DNA of 64,000 bases from Raoultibacter massiliensis (GCF_900199545.1 NZ_LT962671.1:757430-821429), one strand, 5' to 3'; numbered from the stretch's first letter, positions 46,394 to 54,307 are shown. Translations and numbers: made by a program. Notes: generated by a model from the letters alone, not told the origin.

Positions 46394-48116
46394 GGCTTTC
46401 GGCTTGACCGAGCAGGGTGCGAAGAATTTCAAGCTCGGCGTGTTCTGCTGCGCACTCGCCAATCTCGTGCTCATGGCTCCCATCGGGATCCTGTTCATGC
46501 TTGTCAACGAGTTCATGAACCATTTGACCACGGGTTCGCCCCTTCCCGAGCTTTTGCCGTACATGCTCGGTGCTGTCGCCATCCTCGTCGTGATCGCGCT
46601 TACGCAGTGGGCCGAATACGCCAACACGTATCACAAGGTGTACGACGAGAGCGCCCGCAAGCGCACCGACTTGGCAGAGCATCTGCGGCAGCTTCCGCTT
46701 TCGTTCTTCGGACGGCGCGATCTGTCAGACCTCACGAACACCATCATGAAAGATTGCGCCGATCAGGAGCGTCTGTTCATGCACATCATGCCCCAGCTGT
46801 TCGGAACGGGCATTTCGACGACCATCATCGTCGTCAGCATCTTCTTCTACGACTGGCGCCTTGCGCTTGCGGCGTTTTGGGTGGTGCCCGTAGCGCTGGT
46901 GATCATGGCGCTGTCGAGCAAGTACCAGCAGCGCAAGGCGAAGGTCATGGAAGACGCTCGACTCGTCATGTCCGATGGCGTTCAGGAATTCCTCGAGTGT
47001 GCGCAGGAGATTCGCGCGACCAACCGATCGCAGGATTTCCTCGATACGCTGACCGGCAAACTCGATGCGTTCGAGCGCTCTCAGATCGTGTCCGAGTTGA
47101 CGACGGGCGCCTGCATCACTTCGGCACAGGCGTTTCTGAAGCTCGGCATCGGAACGACCGTCTTCGTCGGCGCGTCGCTCATCGTTTCGGGGCAGATCGA
47201 TTTCATGGTGTACTTTGCGTTTCTTCTCGTGGTCACGCGCGTGTACGACCCTATCAACATCGTTCTCCAATCGATCGGCGAGCTGCTCACGATGCGGCTT
47301 TCCATCAAGCGCACGCAGGATATCGCAGCTGAGCCGGTTATGGCAGGTTCCTCCTCGTTCGATCCTGAGGGCCATGATCTGGTATTCGAGGACGTATCGT
47401 TCTCCTACAAGACGGGGGAGCGCGTGCTCGACGGCGTGAGCTTCTGCGCGAAAGAAGGCGAAGTGACCGCGCTCGTCGGCCCGTCAGGCTCGGGCAAGTC
47501 GACGGTTGCCAAGCTCGCCGCCCGGTTCTGGGATGTCGATTCGGGCAGCGTGCGCGTCGGCGGGGTCGACGTTTCGGGAGTCGATCCGGAAACGCTGCTC
47601 GCCGACTACGCGGAGGTGTTTCAAGACGTGGTCCTGTTCGACGACACTGTGATGGAGAACATCCGCCTCGGAAGGCGGGGCGCCACCGACGAGGAAGTGC
47701 TCGCGGCGGCGAGGTCGGCGATGTGCGACGAGTTCGTGAGCCGGATGCCGCAGGGCTACGAGACGCTCGTCGGCGAGAACGGCGCACGTCTGTCGGGAGG
47801 AGAGCGGCAACGCATCTCGATCGCCCGCGCGCTTCTCAAAGATGCCCCGATCGTGCTGCTCGACGAGGCGACCGCTTCGCTCGACGTCGAGAACGAGAGC
47901 CAGGTTCAGGCGGCCCTCTCGCGCCTTCTGTCCGATAAGACCGTGCTCGTGATCGCGCATCGCATGCGCACGGTTGCCAACGCCGACAAGATCGTCGTGC
48001 TGAAGGAAGGCCGCGTGTCCGAGCAGGGAGCACCCGAAGATCTCATGGCCGATCCCGACGGCGCGTACCGTCGCATGGTCGAGCTTCAGAGCACAAGTGC
48101 AAGTTGGGCGATTTAG
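46383..48116 (+). CDS. ABC transporter, fused permease-ATPase, YbtQ/IrtB-like subunit
   Basis: This 577-residue half-transporter has six transmembrane segments in about residues 15-290 and an ATPase domain with Walker A GPSGSGKST (about residue 366), signature LSGGERQRISIARA and Walker B IVLLDEATASLDVENE. It overlaps the previous gene by 11 bases, with AAGGAAAGGGGG as the binding site. Together they resemble YbtPQ or IrtAB, which bring in ferric siderophores despite the exporter fold; export of a small molecule cannot be excluded. A strong terminator follows. Confidence 0.88.
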   Translation: MLRRAFGLTEQGAKNFKLGVFCCALANLVLMAPIGILFMLVNEFMNHLTTGSPLPELLPYMLGAVAILVVIALTQWAEYANTYHKVYDESARKRTDLAEHLRQLPLSFFGRRDLSDLTNTIMKDCADQERLFMHIMPQLFGTGISTTIIVVSIFFYDWRLALAAFWVVPVALVIMALSSKYQQRKAKVMEDARLVMSDGVQEFLECAQEIRATNRSQDFLDTLTGKLDAFERSQIVSELTTGACITSAQAFLKLGIGTTVFVGASLIVSGQIDFMVYFAFLLVVTRVYDPINIVLQSIGELLTMRLSIKRTQDIAAEPVMAGSSSFDPEGHDLVFEDVSFSYKTGERVLDGVSFCAKEGEVTALVGPSGSGKSTVAKLAARFWDVDSGSVRVGGVDVSGVDPETLLADYAEVFQDVVLFDDTVMENIRLGRRGATDEEVLAAARSAMCDEFVSRMPQGYETLVGENGARLSGGERQRISIARALLKDAPIVLLDEATASLDVENESQVQAALSRLLSDKTVLVIAHRMRTVANADKIVVLKEGRVSEQGAPEDLMADPDGAYRRMVELQSTSASWAI

Positions 48117-48141
48117 AGGCTGAGAGAGCGGCCTCGACAGG

Positions 48142-48179
48142 AAAGCCCCCGACCGAGATGTTGTTCGGCCGGGGGCTTT
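48142..48179. terminator. Intrinsic terminator after the ABC pair
   Basis: AAAGCCCCCGACCG (48142-48155) pairs with CGGCCGGGGGCTTT (48166-48179) with one mismatch. T-rich ends on both sides make it usable in both directions. A short GCGCAGCGCC-containing repeat follows at about 48215-48255. Confidence 0.85.
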
Positions 48180-48308
48180 GTCGTACGCGCGGTAGCTTGC
48201 TTGAGTTCGGTGCTTCCGGCGCAGCGCCGCTCCGGTGTCTCCGGCGCAGCGCCGAGCGCGCAGTAGCTCGCCCAGGAGGCGCCGGGGCGTCTCAAGCGGG
48301 CTGATCGC

Positions 48309-48731
48309 CTATTCGGCGAGCAGCGCTCCGAGGCGCATGCATTCTGCCGTAGCCTCGTCGTCGGGATAGTCTTTGGCGATGACCGAGTCGACAAGCTCGA
48401 TGCCTGCGCCGACGGCGCGGTCTTCCCATGACTCCATCCATTCGCCGTCGTTCCAATCGTACGAGCCGAACAGCGCGACCGGCTTGCCCGCAAGCAACGG
48501 CTCCACTTCGTCGTACATGGGCAAAAACTCGGAGTCTTCGAGCTCTTCGTCGCCCATGGCAGGGCATCCGAATGCGAAGGATTCATAGGCATCGAGCTTA
48601 CCGGGTCCGAAATCGGCAGCTTGGATCAAGTCGGCCTTGCCTCCTTTGCCCTGCACTCCTTCGGCGATGAGCTGCGCCATGGCTTCGGTGTTGCCCGTGC
48701 CGCTCCAATAGACGATTGCTACGCTTTTCAT
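48309..48731 (-). CDS. Flavodoxin
   Basis: This 140-residue FMN electron carrier has the phosphate loop YWSGTGNTEAMA (residues about 8-19), the FMN-flanking FGCPAMGDEELEDSEF segment and VALFGSYDWNDGEWM. It is a short-chain flavodoxin. Flavodoxins commonly replace ferredoxin when iron is scarce, consistent with the neighbouring genes and boxes. Its start overlaps the stop of the DUF3793 gene by four bases, so the two are coupled. Confidence 0.93.
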   Translation of the reverse strand: MKSVAIVYWSGTGNTEAMAQLIAEGVQGKGGKADLIQAADFGPGKLDAYESFAFGCPAMGDEELEDSEFLPMYDEVEPLLAGKPVALFGSYDWNDGEWMESWEDRAVGAGIELVDSVIAKDYPDDEATAECMRLGALLAE

Positions 48732-49381
48732 ACTGCTAACTCCTTTTCTCGGACGGTTACCTGATTCAGATCGTCAAACGCGGTGAGGCTCTCGAGCGTC
48801 GCACCGTTGTCGAAGAGGCTTTGATAGAGGTTCGTGCAGCTCTTGTACCGGCAAAAGCATGCCTGTGCATCGCGGGCGTTCGCATACACCTTCCAGCATC
48901 CGCTGCAGAGGCAGTGCCTGCCTTCGTTTTCGATGAATCCGACGACGTCGTCAAACGGATACCCGAGAAAGAACCCTATCTCATGGGGGAACTCGCAGGT
49001 TCCCAAAAGCCTGCTTTCGAGATCGGTTCCGCATATGCGGTGGTGGAGCCGCTCTATGCAGCTCGCGAGGTTGTCGGGATCGTAGCCTGCCTTCCTGAGG
49101 TACGAAGCGATGTCGGCTTGCTGGATGTTTGCGGTCAGGGTGGTCGGGCGATAAACGAACAGAAGCGCCCCCGAGTCGCGCCGCGCGAGAATCTCGAGCC
49201 GCACCCCATGCGGTTCGAGCCGTTCGCGGCACGTGTTCAGCAACCCTGAATCGCATTCTTTTTGCGCCGTCTTTGCGGGGATGGTGAAAAGATTCGCGGG
49301 CTTGAGGCCTGCGAGCGTAGGCGTGCAATGGCGTACTATCTTTCGTTCGAGCGAACGCAAAGGCGTCAGCGGTTCTTCCAT
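48728..49381 (-). CDS. DUF3793 family protein
   Basis: This 217-residue protein of unknown biochemical role matches the DUF3793 pattern: ECDSGLLNTCRERLEPHG, LFVYRPTTL, then the HEIGFFLGYPFDDVVGFIEN core. A Cys-rich stretch follows, with CLCSGCWKVYANARDA and CFCRYKSC, a potential metal or Fe-S site. The family is often found beside flavodoxins and iron genes in anaerobes (recollection, not tested). A candidate metalloregulator box lies upstream at 49508-49523. Confidence 0.8.
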   Translation of the reverse strand: MEEPLTPLRSLERKIVRHCTPTLAGLKPANLFTIPAKTAQKECDSGLLNTCRERLEPHGVRLEILARRDSGALLFVYRPTTLTANIQQADIASYLRKAGYDPDNLASCIERLHHRICGTDLESRLLGTCEFPHEIGFFLGYPFDDVVGFIENEGRHCLCSGCWKVYANARDAQACFCRYKSCTNLYQSLFDNGATLESLTAFDDLNQVTVREKELAV

Positions 49382-49507
49382 AGCGCTCCTTCGGTCTTAT
49401 GCGATTACGATGCCGGCGCGCCAACGCGCACGGGCCTTTGATTGCGGGCCATCCTGGTTGACCGCAATCTGCTCTCAAGTGATCGTAACCTACTTTGCGG
49501 CAGGAAA

Positions 49508-49529
49508 GTAAACTATGGCTAACATATAG
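49508..49529 (-). promoter_or_regulatory. -10 element and candidate metalloregulator box of the DUF3793-flavodoxin operon
   Basis: On the minus strand CTATAT is followed directly by GTTAG-CCATAG-TTTAC (49523 to 49508). The left half is perfect and the right half matches three of five. It lies about 125 bases before the start codon, so a long leader is implied. Confidence 0.5.
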
Positions 49530-49662
49530 CGAATAGAGGATGGCCCTGTCAAGAGGTAGCGGGATATGCGGAAGAAAACACATGCCATCCGAAAACCTTT
49601 GCGTGCTGCCCTTCATTTGCGACGCCTTTGTCGACTTCGTTGCTCTGATTCCTCATCTGTGC

Positions 49663-49684
49663 TATAAAGTTAGCTAAATCTAAC
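49663..49684 (+). promoter_or_regulatory. -10 element and metalloregulator box before the HD-GYP gene
   Basis: TATAAA (49663-49668, within extended TGCTATAAA) is followed directly by the perfect GTTAG-CTAAAT-CTAAC (49669-49684). TTGCTC at 49640-49645 gives a -35 with 17-base spacing. The ATG is 30 bases downstream. Confidence 0.65.
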
Positions 49685-49714
49685 AATGGTGAAGAATCGA
49701 TAGGCAGAAGAACT

Positions 49715-50467
49715 ATGAAAGGGTACCGGCCGATTGGCGACGAGATCGCATGCGATAGCGCGTATGAAATCGAGGCATGCGGCACATGTGCGACGAAGCG
49801 GGCATCGCTTGTTCTGCATGATTTGATCCAGAGCATCGTTTCGGCGCTCGAAGCGCGCGACCCCCATACGGCAGAGCATTCTCTGCGGGTCGGGGATATG
49901 GTGGAGCGAACCTGCGAGCTCATGGGTCTTTCGGCGGAGGAAACCGCCACCATCCATATGGCTGCCCACGTGCATGACATCGGCAAGATAGGCATCCCCG
50001 ATAACGTGCTCATCAGGAATGCGAGGCTCACTCCAACAGAGCGCGACGTGTTGAAAAACCACCCGAAGATCGGCTACGACATCCTTTCCGGCTGCGAGAG
50101 TCTCAAGGGGGTCGCAGAAATCGTGCTCTTCCACCATGAGCGATGGGACGGCACGGGCTACCCCGAGGGGCTTTCGGGCGAGAGCATCCCGCTCGGTGCC
50201 CGCATTATCGCGGTGTGCGACTCGATCGACGCCATGCTCGGCAAGCGCGTTTACCGAAAAGCGATGACCGAGCGCGATTGCATCCAAGAGATATTCCTCA
50301 ACAGCGGATCGATGTACGATCCCGATATCGCCTGGTTCGTACTCAAGCACTGGAGCCCGATCGTCGGTCCCGTCGAGTTCAAAGACAGGATCGATTCCGA
50401 GCCAGGGTCGTATCACGAGCTGTGCTGCAGCGTCCCTGTGCCGAAGTCGATCGCGCTCATAGCGTAA
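49715..50467 (+). CDS. HD-GYP domain phosphohydrolase
   Basis: This 250-residue protein consists almost entirely of an HD-GYP domain, the family of cyclic di-GMP phosphodiesterases. It has EARDPHTAEHSLRVGDM, the HD pair in HVHDIGKIGIPD (about residue 86), LKNHPKIGYDIL, HHERWDGTGYPEGLSGE and ARIIAVCDSIDAM. There is no receiver or other sensor domain; the first 30 residues hold a few Cys. No binding site of strength is seen before the ATG. A perfect metalloregulator box covers its promoter, so its level probably follows metal status. Confidence 0.88.
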   Translation: MKGYRPIGDEIACDSAYEIEACGTCATKRASLVLHDLIQSIVSALEARDPHTAEHSLRVGDMVERTCELMGLSAEETATIHMAAHVHDIGKIGIPDNVLIRNARLTPTERDVLKNHPKIGYDILSGCESLKGVAEIVLFHHERWDGTGYPEGLSGESIPLGARIIAVCDSIDAMLGKRVYRKAMTERDCIQEIFLNSGSMYDPDIAWFVLKHWSPIVGPVEFKDRIDSEPGSYHELCCSVPVPKSIALIA

Positions 50468-50480
50468 AGAGATTTGCTGC

Positions 50481-50567
50481 GCTGCGTATAAAAGCTCACG
50501 GCTCGCTTGCGGCGCGCGACTGCGCTGTGCATAGAAGCGCACGGCGCGCTTGGGTGCGCGACTGCGC
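50481..50567. repeat. Imperfect tandem 45-bp repeat
   Basis: Two degenerate copies of a 45-base unit (50481-50525 and 50524-50567) share the order GCTG, AAGC-CACGGC-CGCTTG and GCGCGACTGCGC. They occupy the gap between the HD-GYP gene and the permease gene. The rest of the 298-base gap shows no gene. Confidence 0.6.
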
Positions 50568-50765
50568 CGTTTCCATCTTGCCCCGAAGATTTTGATGGCT
50601 TTCGTCCGTCCGAAGCGCAGATCGCGCTGCTCGTCGGCTTGCTTGAACGTTTTTGGGCAATGCCGCATCGTCGGCTTTCTCTTTGTGGCACAATTTGAAA
50701 GATTGAGTTCGGCGCGGGGAGCTGGATGCCTGCCGCCGGCATTTCGCAAGAGAAGGGGATGAAAC

Positions 50766-52178
50766 GTGAGCGAAAACAAGATGACGCCCACCATGGGGGC
50801 AAAAGACAGCCCGGATGCAGTATACGATGCGCGTACGCTCGGTGCGCCGAAAATGGCACTGTTCGGTTTGCAGCACATGTTTGCCATGTTCGGCGCGACG
50901 ATCCTCGTGCCAACGCTGACGGGGCTCTCCGTTTCGGCGACGCTTCTGTTCGCCGGCGTGGGAACGCTTTTGTTCCACCTGCTGGCCAAGGGCAAGGTTC
51001 CCGCGTTCTTGGGCTCTTCGTTCGCCTTCATTGCGGGCTATGCCGCAATAGCGCCGAACGGCGAAGCCGATCTCTTGCCCTACGCCTGCCTTGGCGTTGC
51101 CTGCGCGGGCCTTTTGTACCTTGTGCTTTCGGCCCTGTTCCGGATATTCGGCCCCGCTCGCGTCATGCGGTTCTTCCCGCCCGTCGTGACCGGACCGATC
51201 GTCATTGCAATCGGCCTTATCCTTGCGAGTTCGGCCATCGGCAACGCATCGACCAATTGGCCGATCGCCATCGTGGCAATCGCCATCATCGTGGTGTGCA
51301 ACATCTGGGGTCGCGGGATGATCAAGATCATCCCTATCCTGCTCGGCGTGATCGGCGCGTACGTGGTCGCTGCAGTTGCGGGTGTCGTTGACTTCACGCC
51401 GGTTGCCGAAGCTGCGTGGATCGGCGCTCCGTTCCAATGGAGCGATACGGTGTTCTCCATCTTCGGTGCCGATTTCAACGCGGGACTTGCCATAACGGCC
51501 ATCATCACCATCATGCCGCTCGCGTTTGCCACCATGATCGAGCACATCGGCGATGTTTCGGCCATCAGCTCGACGGTCAACCGCAACTATATCGCAGAGC
51601 CCGGTTTGCACCGCACGCTGCTCGGCGACGGTCTTGCGACTATTCTGGCATCGCTTTTCGGTGCTCCCGCAAACACCACGTACGGCGAAAACACCGGCGT
51701 GCTTGCGCTGACGCGCGTGTTCGATCCGCGCGTCATTCGCATTGCCGCCATCTTTGCGATCGTCTTCTCGTTTTGCCCGAAGTTTGCGGCGGTCATTTCG
51801 GTTATGCCCGCCTGCGTGATCGGTGGCGTATCGCTGGTTCTGTACGGCATGATCTCGGCTGTGGGCATCCGCAACCTCGTCGAGAACCACGTCGATTTCA
51901 TGAAGAGCCGCAACGTCATCATCACTGCTCTGATTCTCGTGCTCTCGCTCGGCATCGCTTACAGCACGGCGGGTGCCCTCGTCGTGCCGATAGGGGATAT
52001 CACCATCTCGCTTTCGGGTCTGGCCGTCGGGTCGATCGTGGGGATTCTGCTCAACATGGTATTACCTGGGCACGATGATATCCCAGGCGAAGAGCCTCAA
52101 GCTCTTTCGGAATACGACGAGCTGGATCACTTGCCGCTCGAGGGATCCTATGAGGCGTTGGCGAACGTCAAGAGGTAG
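50766..52178 (+). CDS. uraA: Uracil/xanthine permease family (NCS2) transporter
   Basis: This 470-residue membrane protein has about 14 segments and the UraA-type NCS2 features: GLQHMFAMFGATILVPTLTG at residues about 37-56, FLGSSFAFIAG, the substrate-site helix with ATMIEHIGDVSAIS, and TTYGENTGVLALTRVFDP. Proton-coupled uracil uptake is most likely. It starts with GTG after GAGAAGGGG. It appears monocistronic and has no metalloregulator box, so it is probably a bystander in the metal region. Confidence 0.92.
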   Translation: MSENKMTPTMGAKDSPDAVYDARTLGAPKMALFGLQHMFAMFGATILVPTLTGLSVSATLLFAGVGTLLFHLLAKGKVPAFLGSSFAFIAGYAAIAPNGEADLLPYACLGVACAGLLYLVLSALFRIFGPARVMRFFPPVVTGPIVIAIGLILASSAIGNASTNWPIAIVAIAIIVVCNIWGRGMIKIIPILLGVIGAYVVAAVAGVVDFTPVAEAAWIGAPFQWSDTVFSIFGADFNAGLAITAIITIMPLAFATMIEHIGDVSAISSTVNRNYIAEPGLHRTLLGDGLATILASLFGAPANTTYGENTGVLALTRVFDPRVIRIAAIFAIVFSFCPKFAAVISVMPACVIGGVSLVLYGMISAVGIRNLVENHVDFMKSRNVIITALILVLSLGIAYSTAGALVVPIGDITISLSGLAVGSIVGILLNMVLPGHDDIPGEEPQALSEYDELDHLPLEGSYEALANVKR

Positions 52179-52398
52179 GATCGGCGCATTTCGCTGCGAG
52201 GCTTCGCTTGACGCCTTGCAGCGCACCGCCTCAAGTTGATGAGTGCTGCGATTCCGCTGTGCGCCGGTGCGAGAGCCGGTCGGGCTACGGCGTGGGTGAG
52301 AGACGCATTGTGTGGGATCGGCCCGCCGCCGATCTTGCCGTTCGATGAAGTTTGCGGCCGGCGCTTGGAGGCGTTTTTCGGGTAAACGGTGTTCATTT

Positions 52399-52537
52399 GC
52401 AGCCCAAGGCGAGTTTTGGCAGTGATTTCTCAGATTGGTATGAAGTTAAGCAGTTCTGAACTGGTAAAACGCTGCTTTCCCTTTGCTGATGGTCATGACC
52501 TATGGGCAAATCACTGCCAAAACTCGCCTTGGGCTGC
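52399..52537. mobile_element. 139-bp MITE-like element with perfect 30-bp inverted repeats
   Basis: The left end (52399-52428, starting GCAGCCCAAGGCGAG) and the right end (52508-52537, ending CTCGCCTTGGGCTGC) are perfect reverse complements over 30 bases. The direct repeat ATTT flanks both sides (52395-52398 and 52538-52541), as a short target duplication would. The 79-base centre has two smaller palindromes, CAGTTCTGAACTG and GGTCATGACC, and no coding capacity. As RNA it would fold into one long hairpin, so a structured RNA is the alternative. Confidence 0.6.
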
Positions 52538-52540
52538 ATT

Positions 52541-52570
52541 TCCGAAGGCTTTTGCATAAAAACCTTCGGA
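52541..52570 (-). terminator. Hairpin downstream of the AbiEi/DUF559-like gene
   Basis: TCCGAAGG (52541-52548) pairs with CCTTCGGA (52563-52570), extended by TTTT against AAAA. It lies 40 bases after the stop of the minus-strand gene and may terminate it, although no U-tract follows. Confidence 0.5.
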
Positions 52571-52609
52571 TGCATGCCGTTTCGGACCGCAGGAAGTCGG
52601 CGGCAGGCC

Positions 52610-53584
52610 TTATCGGTGAGGCTTGTTGGATAGAATGGTCGCTCTGAGCTCTAATTCTTTTTCATGCCATTGCTTCTTTGTCGGCTGCCGTCTCATTCCA
52701 AGCAGCTTTTCAAGCGTGTGGACGACGATGTTGAACTCGTTTATGTTTTGAATCTGTCGATGGGTTACGGTTACGACTTCGATACCCAAGCTCATGAGCG
52801 CAGCGCGTCTGGTTGCATCGTCGGAGATGTTTTCAGGCCCCGTGTGCCTTTCGTTGCTGTCGTATTCGACGGCGACGCCCGCTTCGGGCCAGAACATGTC
52901 GCATCGGAAGCTAGATTTTCCCGTTGCCTTGCGAATCGCACTCGTCGTTTTGAGCCTGTAATTGAGCTCGGGCCTGCGCAGGCCCCGCCCGCCGATTCTC
53001 AAGGGAAAGCTTATCAGCTCGAATAAGATCGACTCCATGGGCGACTCCGATCCGTCGACGATGTAGCGCAGCGCGCGCGTGGCGTCGGCCGATCCGTGGA
53101 CGCCGCTGGCTTTGCCGACGAACGAGCTGAGGGCGGTGGAGGAGGTAAGCGGGGGAACTTGGTATGTCGTCGGCCTGTTTCCGACGGGCAATCGGTACAT
53201 TCCGCACAGCTCGAGCCCTACGAGGACTGCCTGTGCGAAGTGCATGTGTCTTGCAGCCCAAATGATGCATGGCTCAGGGCGGCTTACGAAAACGTCGTCG
53301 GCAATTTGTGCGAACGAGCCGCGCGGCAATTTTTCCGGCCATATATGGCATCGCAAACGATCGCTTCTGCATCGCGTTTCCGCATCGGGAACGTACAGGT
53401 GAACAGGATCCGAAAGGAAGGGGAGATGCTTTTCGCGCAACTCCTCGATCCGGCTCGGAAGCGGTTTGTGCCAGCATGCTGCATTTCGCCGGGGTGTCGT
53501 CGGGCGTTCGGAGACGACGAAGCTGCGCCGGTTGCAGGCGCGCCAGAACTCGAGAGCCGATATGTCGCACAATATGAGGGGCAT
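52610..53584 (-). CDS. AbiEi-like/DUF559-like protein, paralog B
   Basis: This 324-residue protein is paralogous to the one at 21484-22458, with the same length and domain order. The N-terminus LILCDISALEFWRA aligns with DIVLSHTTALEFWRL. The middle has KLPRGSFAQIADDVFVSRPE and SPMESILFELISFPL. The C-terminal nuclease-like region has SSFRCDMFWPEAGVAVEYDS followed by RRAALMSLGIEVVTVTHRQI. A regulator or nuclease role is inferred from AbiEi/DUF559 resemblance only. No cognate AbiEii toxin is adjacent. Promoter spacing predicts a leaderless mRNA. It sits next to the MITE-like element. Confidence 0.7.
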   Translation of the reverse strand: MPLILCDISALEFWRACNRRSFVVSERPTTPRRNAACWHKPLPSRIEELREKHLPFLSDPVHLYVPDAETRCRSDRLRCHIWPEKLPRGSFAQIADDVFVSRPEPCIIWAARHMHFAQAVLVGLELCGMYRLPVGNRPTTYQVPPLTSSTALSSFVGKASGVHGSADATRALRYIVDGSESPMESILFELISFPLRIGGRGLRRPELNYRLKTTSAIRKATGKSSFRCDMFWPEAGVAVEYDSNERHTGPENISDDATRRAALMSLGIEVVTVTHRQIQNINEFNIVVHTLEKLLGMRRQPTKKQWHEKELELRATILSNKPHR

Positions 53585-53602
53585 GGGGGAAGGATAGCAC
53601 GG
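53585..53602 (-). promoter_or_regulatory. Extended -10 promoter predicting a leaderless mRNA (paralog B)
   Basis: On the minus strand CCGTGCTATCCT (53602 to 53591) is followed by six bases and the ATG at 53584. It is identical in sequence and spacing to the promoter of paralog A. Confidence 0.65.
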
Positions 53603-53846
53603 AACCCGTGCGGGAAGGGGTATAAAATATATTATTTGAACAGGTACGATGTTCAGAATGTGTAAGGTTTTTTGACAAAATCCGTAAGGTTTCGAACTGA
53701 CGGTACAGGGATATGCGTGCAGACGCCTGCGCTATTTTGCAGATGCGAGCCTTTTTTCGCTTGCGCCGAATACAGAAGCGCTGCGGGCGAACGGCAGGTT
53801 GCAGCTAAACGTGGAAGCGCTGTGAATCATCGAACGTATACCTTGC
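53603..53846. other. AT-rich intergenic region, no gene recognised
   Basis: An AT-rich tract with TATAAAATATATTATTT starts at about 53621. GTAAGGTTT occurs twice nearby (about 53663 and 53682). A 61-codon plus-strand frame here has no binding site and is not called. Confidence 0.35.
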
Positions 53847-53869
53847 TTTATAGTTAGCTAAAGCTAACT
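53847..53869 (+). promoter_or_regulatory. -10 element and perfect palindromic metalloregulator box
   Basis: TTTATA (53847-53852) is followed directly by GTTAG-CTAAAG-CTAAC (53853-53868). The longer AGTTAGCT-AA-AGCTAACT (53852-53869) is a perfect 18-bp palindrome. It is the best copy of the shared box, 45 bases before the small winged-helix gene. Confidence 0.7.
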
Positions 53870-53913
53870 TATGATATCATGTTCCCGGTAATAGCTGACG
53901 AAAGGCGGTTTCC

Positions 53914-54135
53914 ATGGTGGTGGGCGTTCGCAAGTCGCTCGAAGAGGGTCGCACGTATTCCTATGCCGATCTATCGGATCGATTTGGATTGCGTGGGGCA
54001 GAATTCGAACGGATTCTCGACTATCTGGTTGAGCGGGGATGCTTGAAGCCCCAGGTGTTCGAACGCAGGCACCAAGATGGAAAAGAGCTTCTGCACTGCG
54101 TTTCGCGCGAGCATCATCTGCGATGGGAGGCATGA
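53914..54135 (+). CDS. Small winged-helix-like protein
   Basis: This 73-residue protein has a predicted helix-turn-helix followed by a wing: RTYSYADLSDRFGLRGAEFE, then LDYLVERGCLKPQVFERRHQ. FeoC-type and MarR-type DNA-binding domains have similar size and layout. There are two Cys but no CxxC cluster, so Fe-S binding is not obvious. AAAGGCGG precedes the ATG. It is first after a strong metalloregulator box and upstream of a TetR gene. Function unknown; a transcription co-regulator is likeliest. Confidence 0.6.
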   Translation: MVVGVRKSLEEGRTYSYADLSDRFGLRGAEFERILDYLVERGCLKPQVFERRHQDGKELLHCVSREHHLRWEA

Positions 54136-54307
54136 GGGGCTGTAGAAATCCGCGTTGCCCTTCGCTCGGCCTTTGAGGATCGCAGGATTTGCGGTCTGAG
54201 GCGGTGACCTTCTTTTGAAGCCGTTGCGCTCTCTGCGGTTGCTCGGGATCCGAATTCGCTCATTTGCGGTATCATGGCTCAGGCGGATGAGTTCGGATTG
54301 GAGGAGC

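Larger units (their letters stand above)
52179..52609. other. Intergenic region containing a MITE-like element
   Basis: 431 bases without a supported gene. It contains the inverted-repeat element at 52399-52537 and a hairpin at 52541-52570. The stretch 52179-52398 shows nothing recognisable. Confidence 0.5.

Noticed and set aside
44474..48116. Ordinary multidrug exporter pair
   Set aside because: Not excluded, but gene context (AraC, ECF, MptD, metal-type promoter) and the FADPE D-loop fit the siderophore-importer group better.
52393..52575. 60-codon minus-strand frame across the inverted-repeat element
   Set aside because: It is produced by the two repeat arms and has no binding site; coding is less likely than a structural element.
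53672..53857. 61-codon plus-strand frame before the metalloregulator box
   Set aside because: No start signal, no recognisable domain, lies in an AT-rich intergenic tract.
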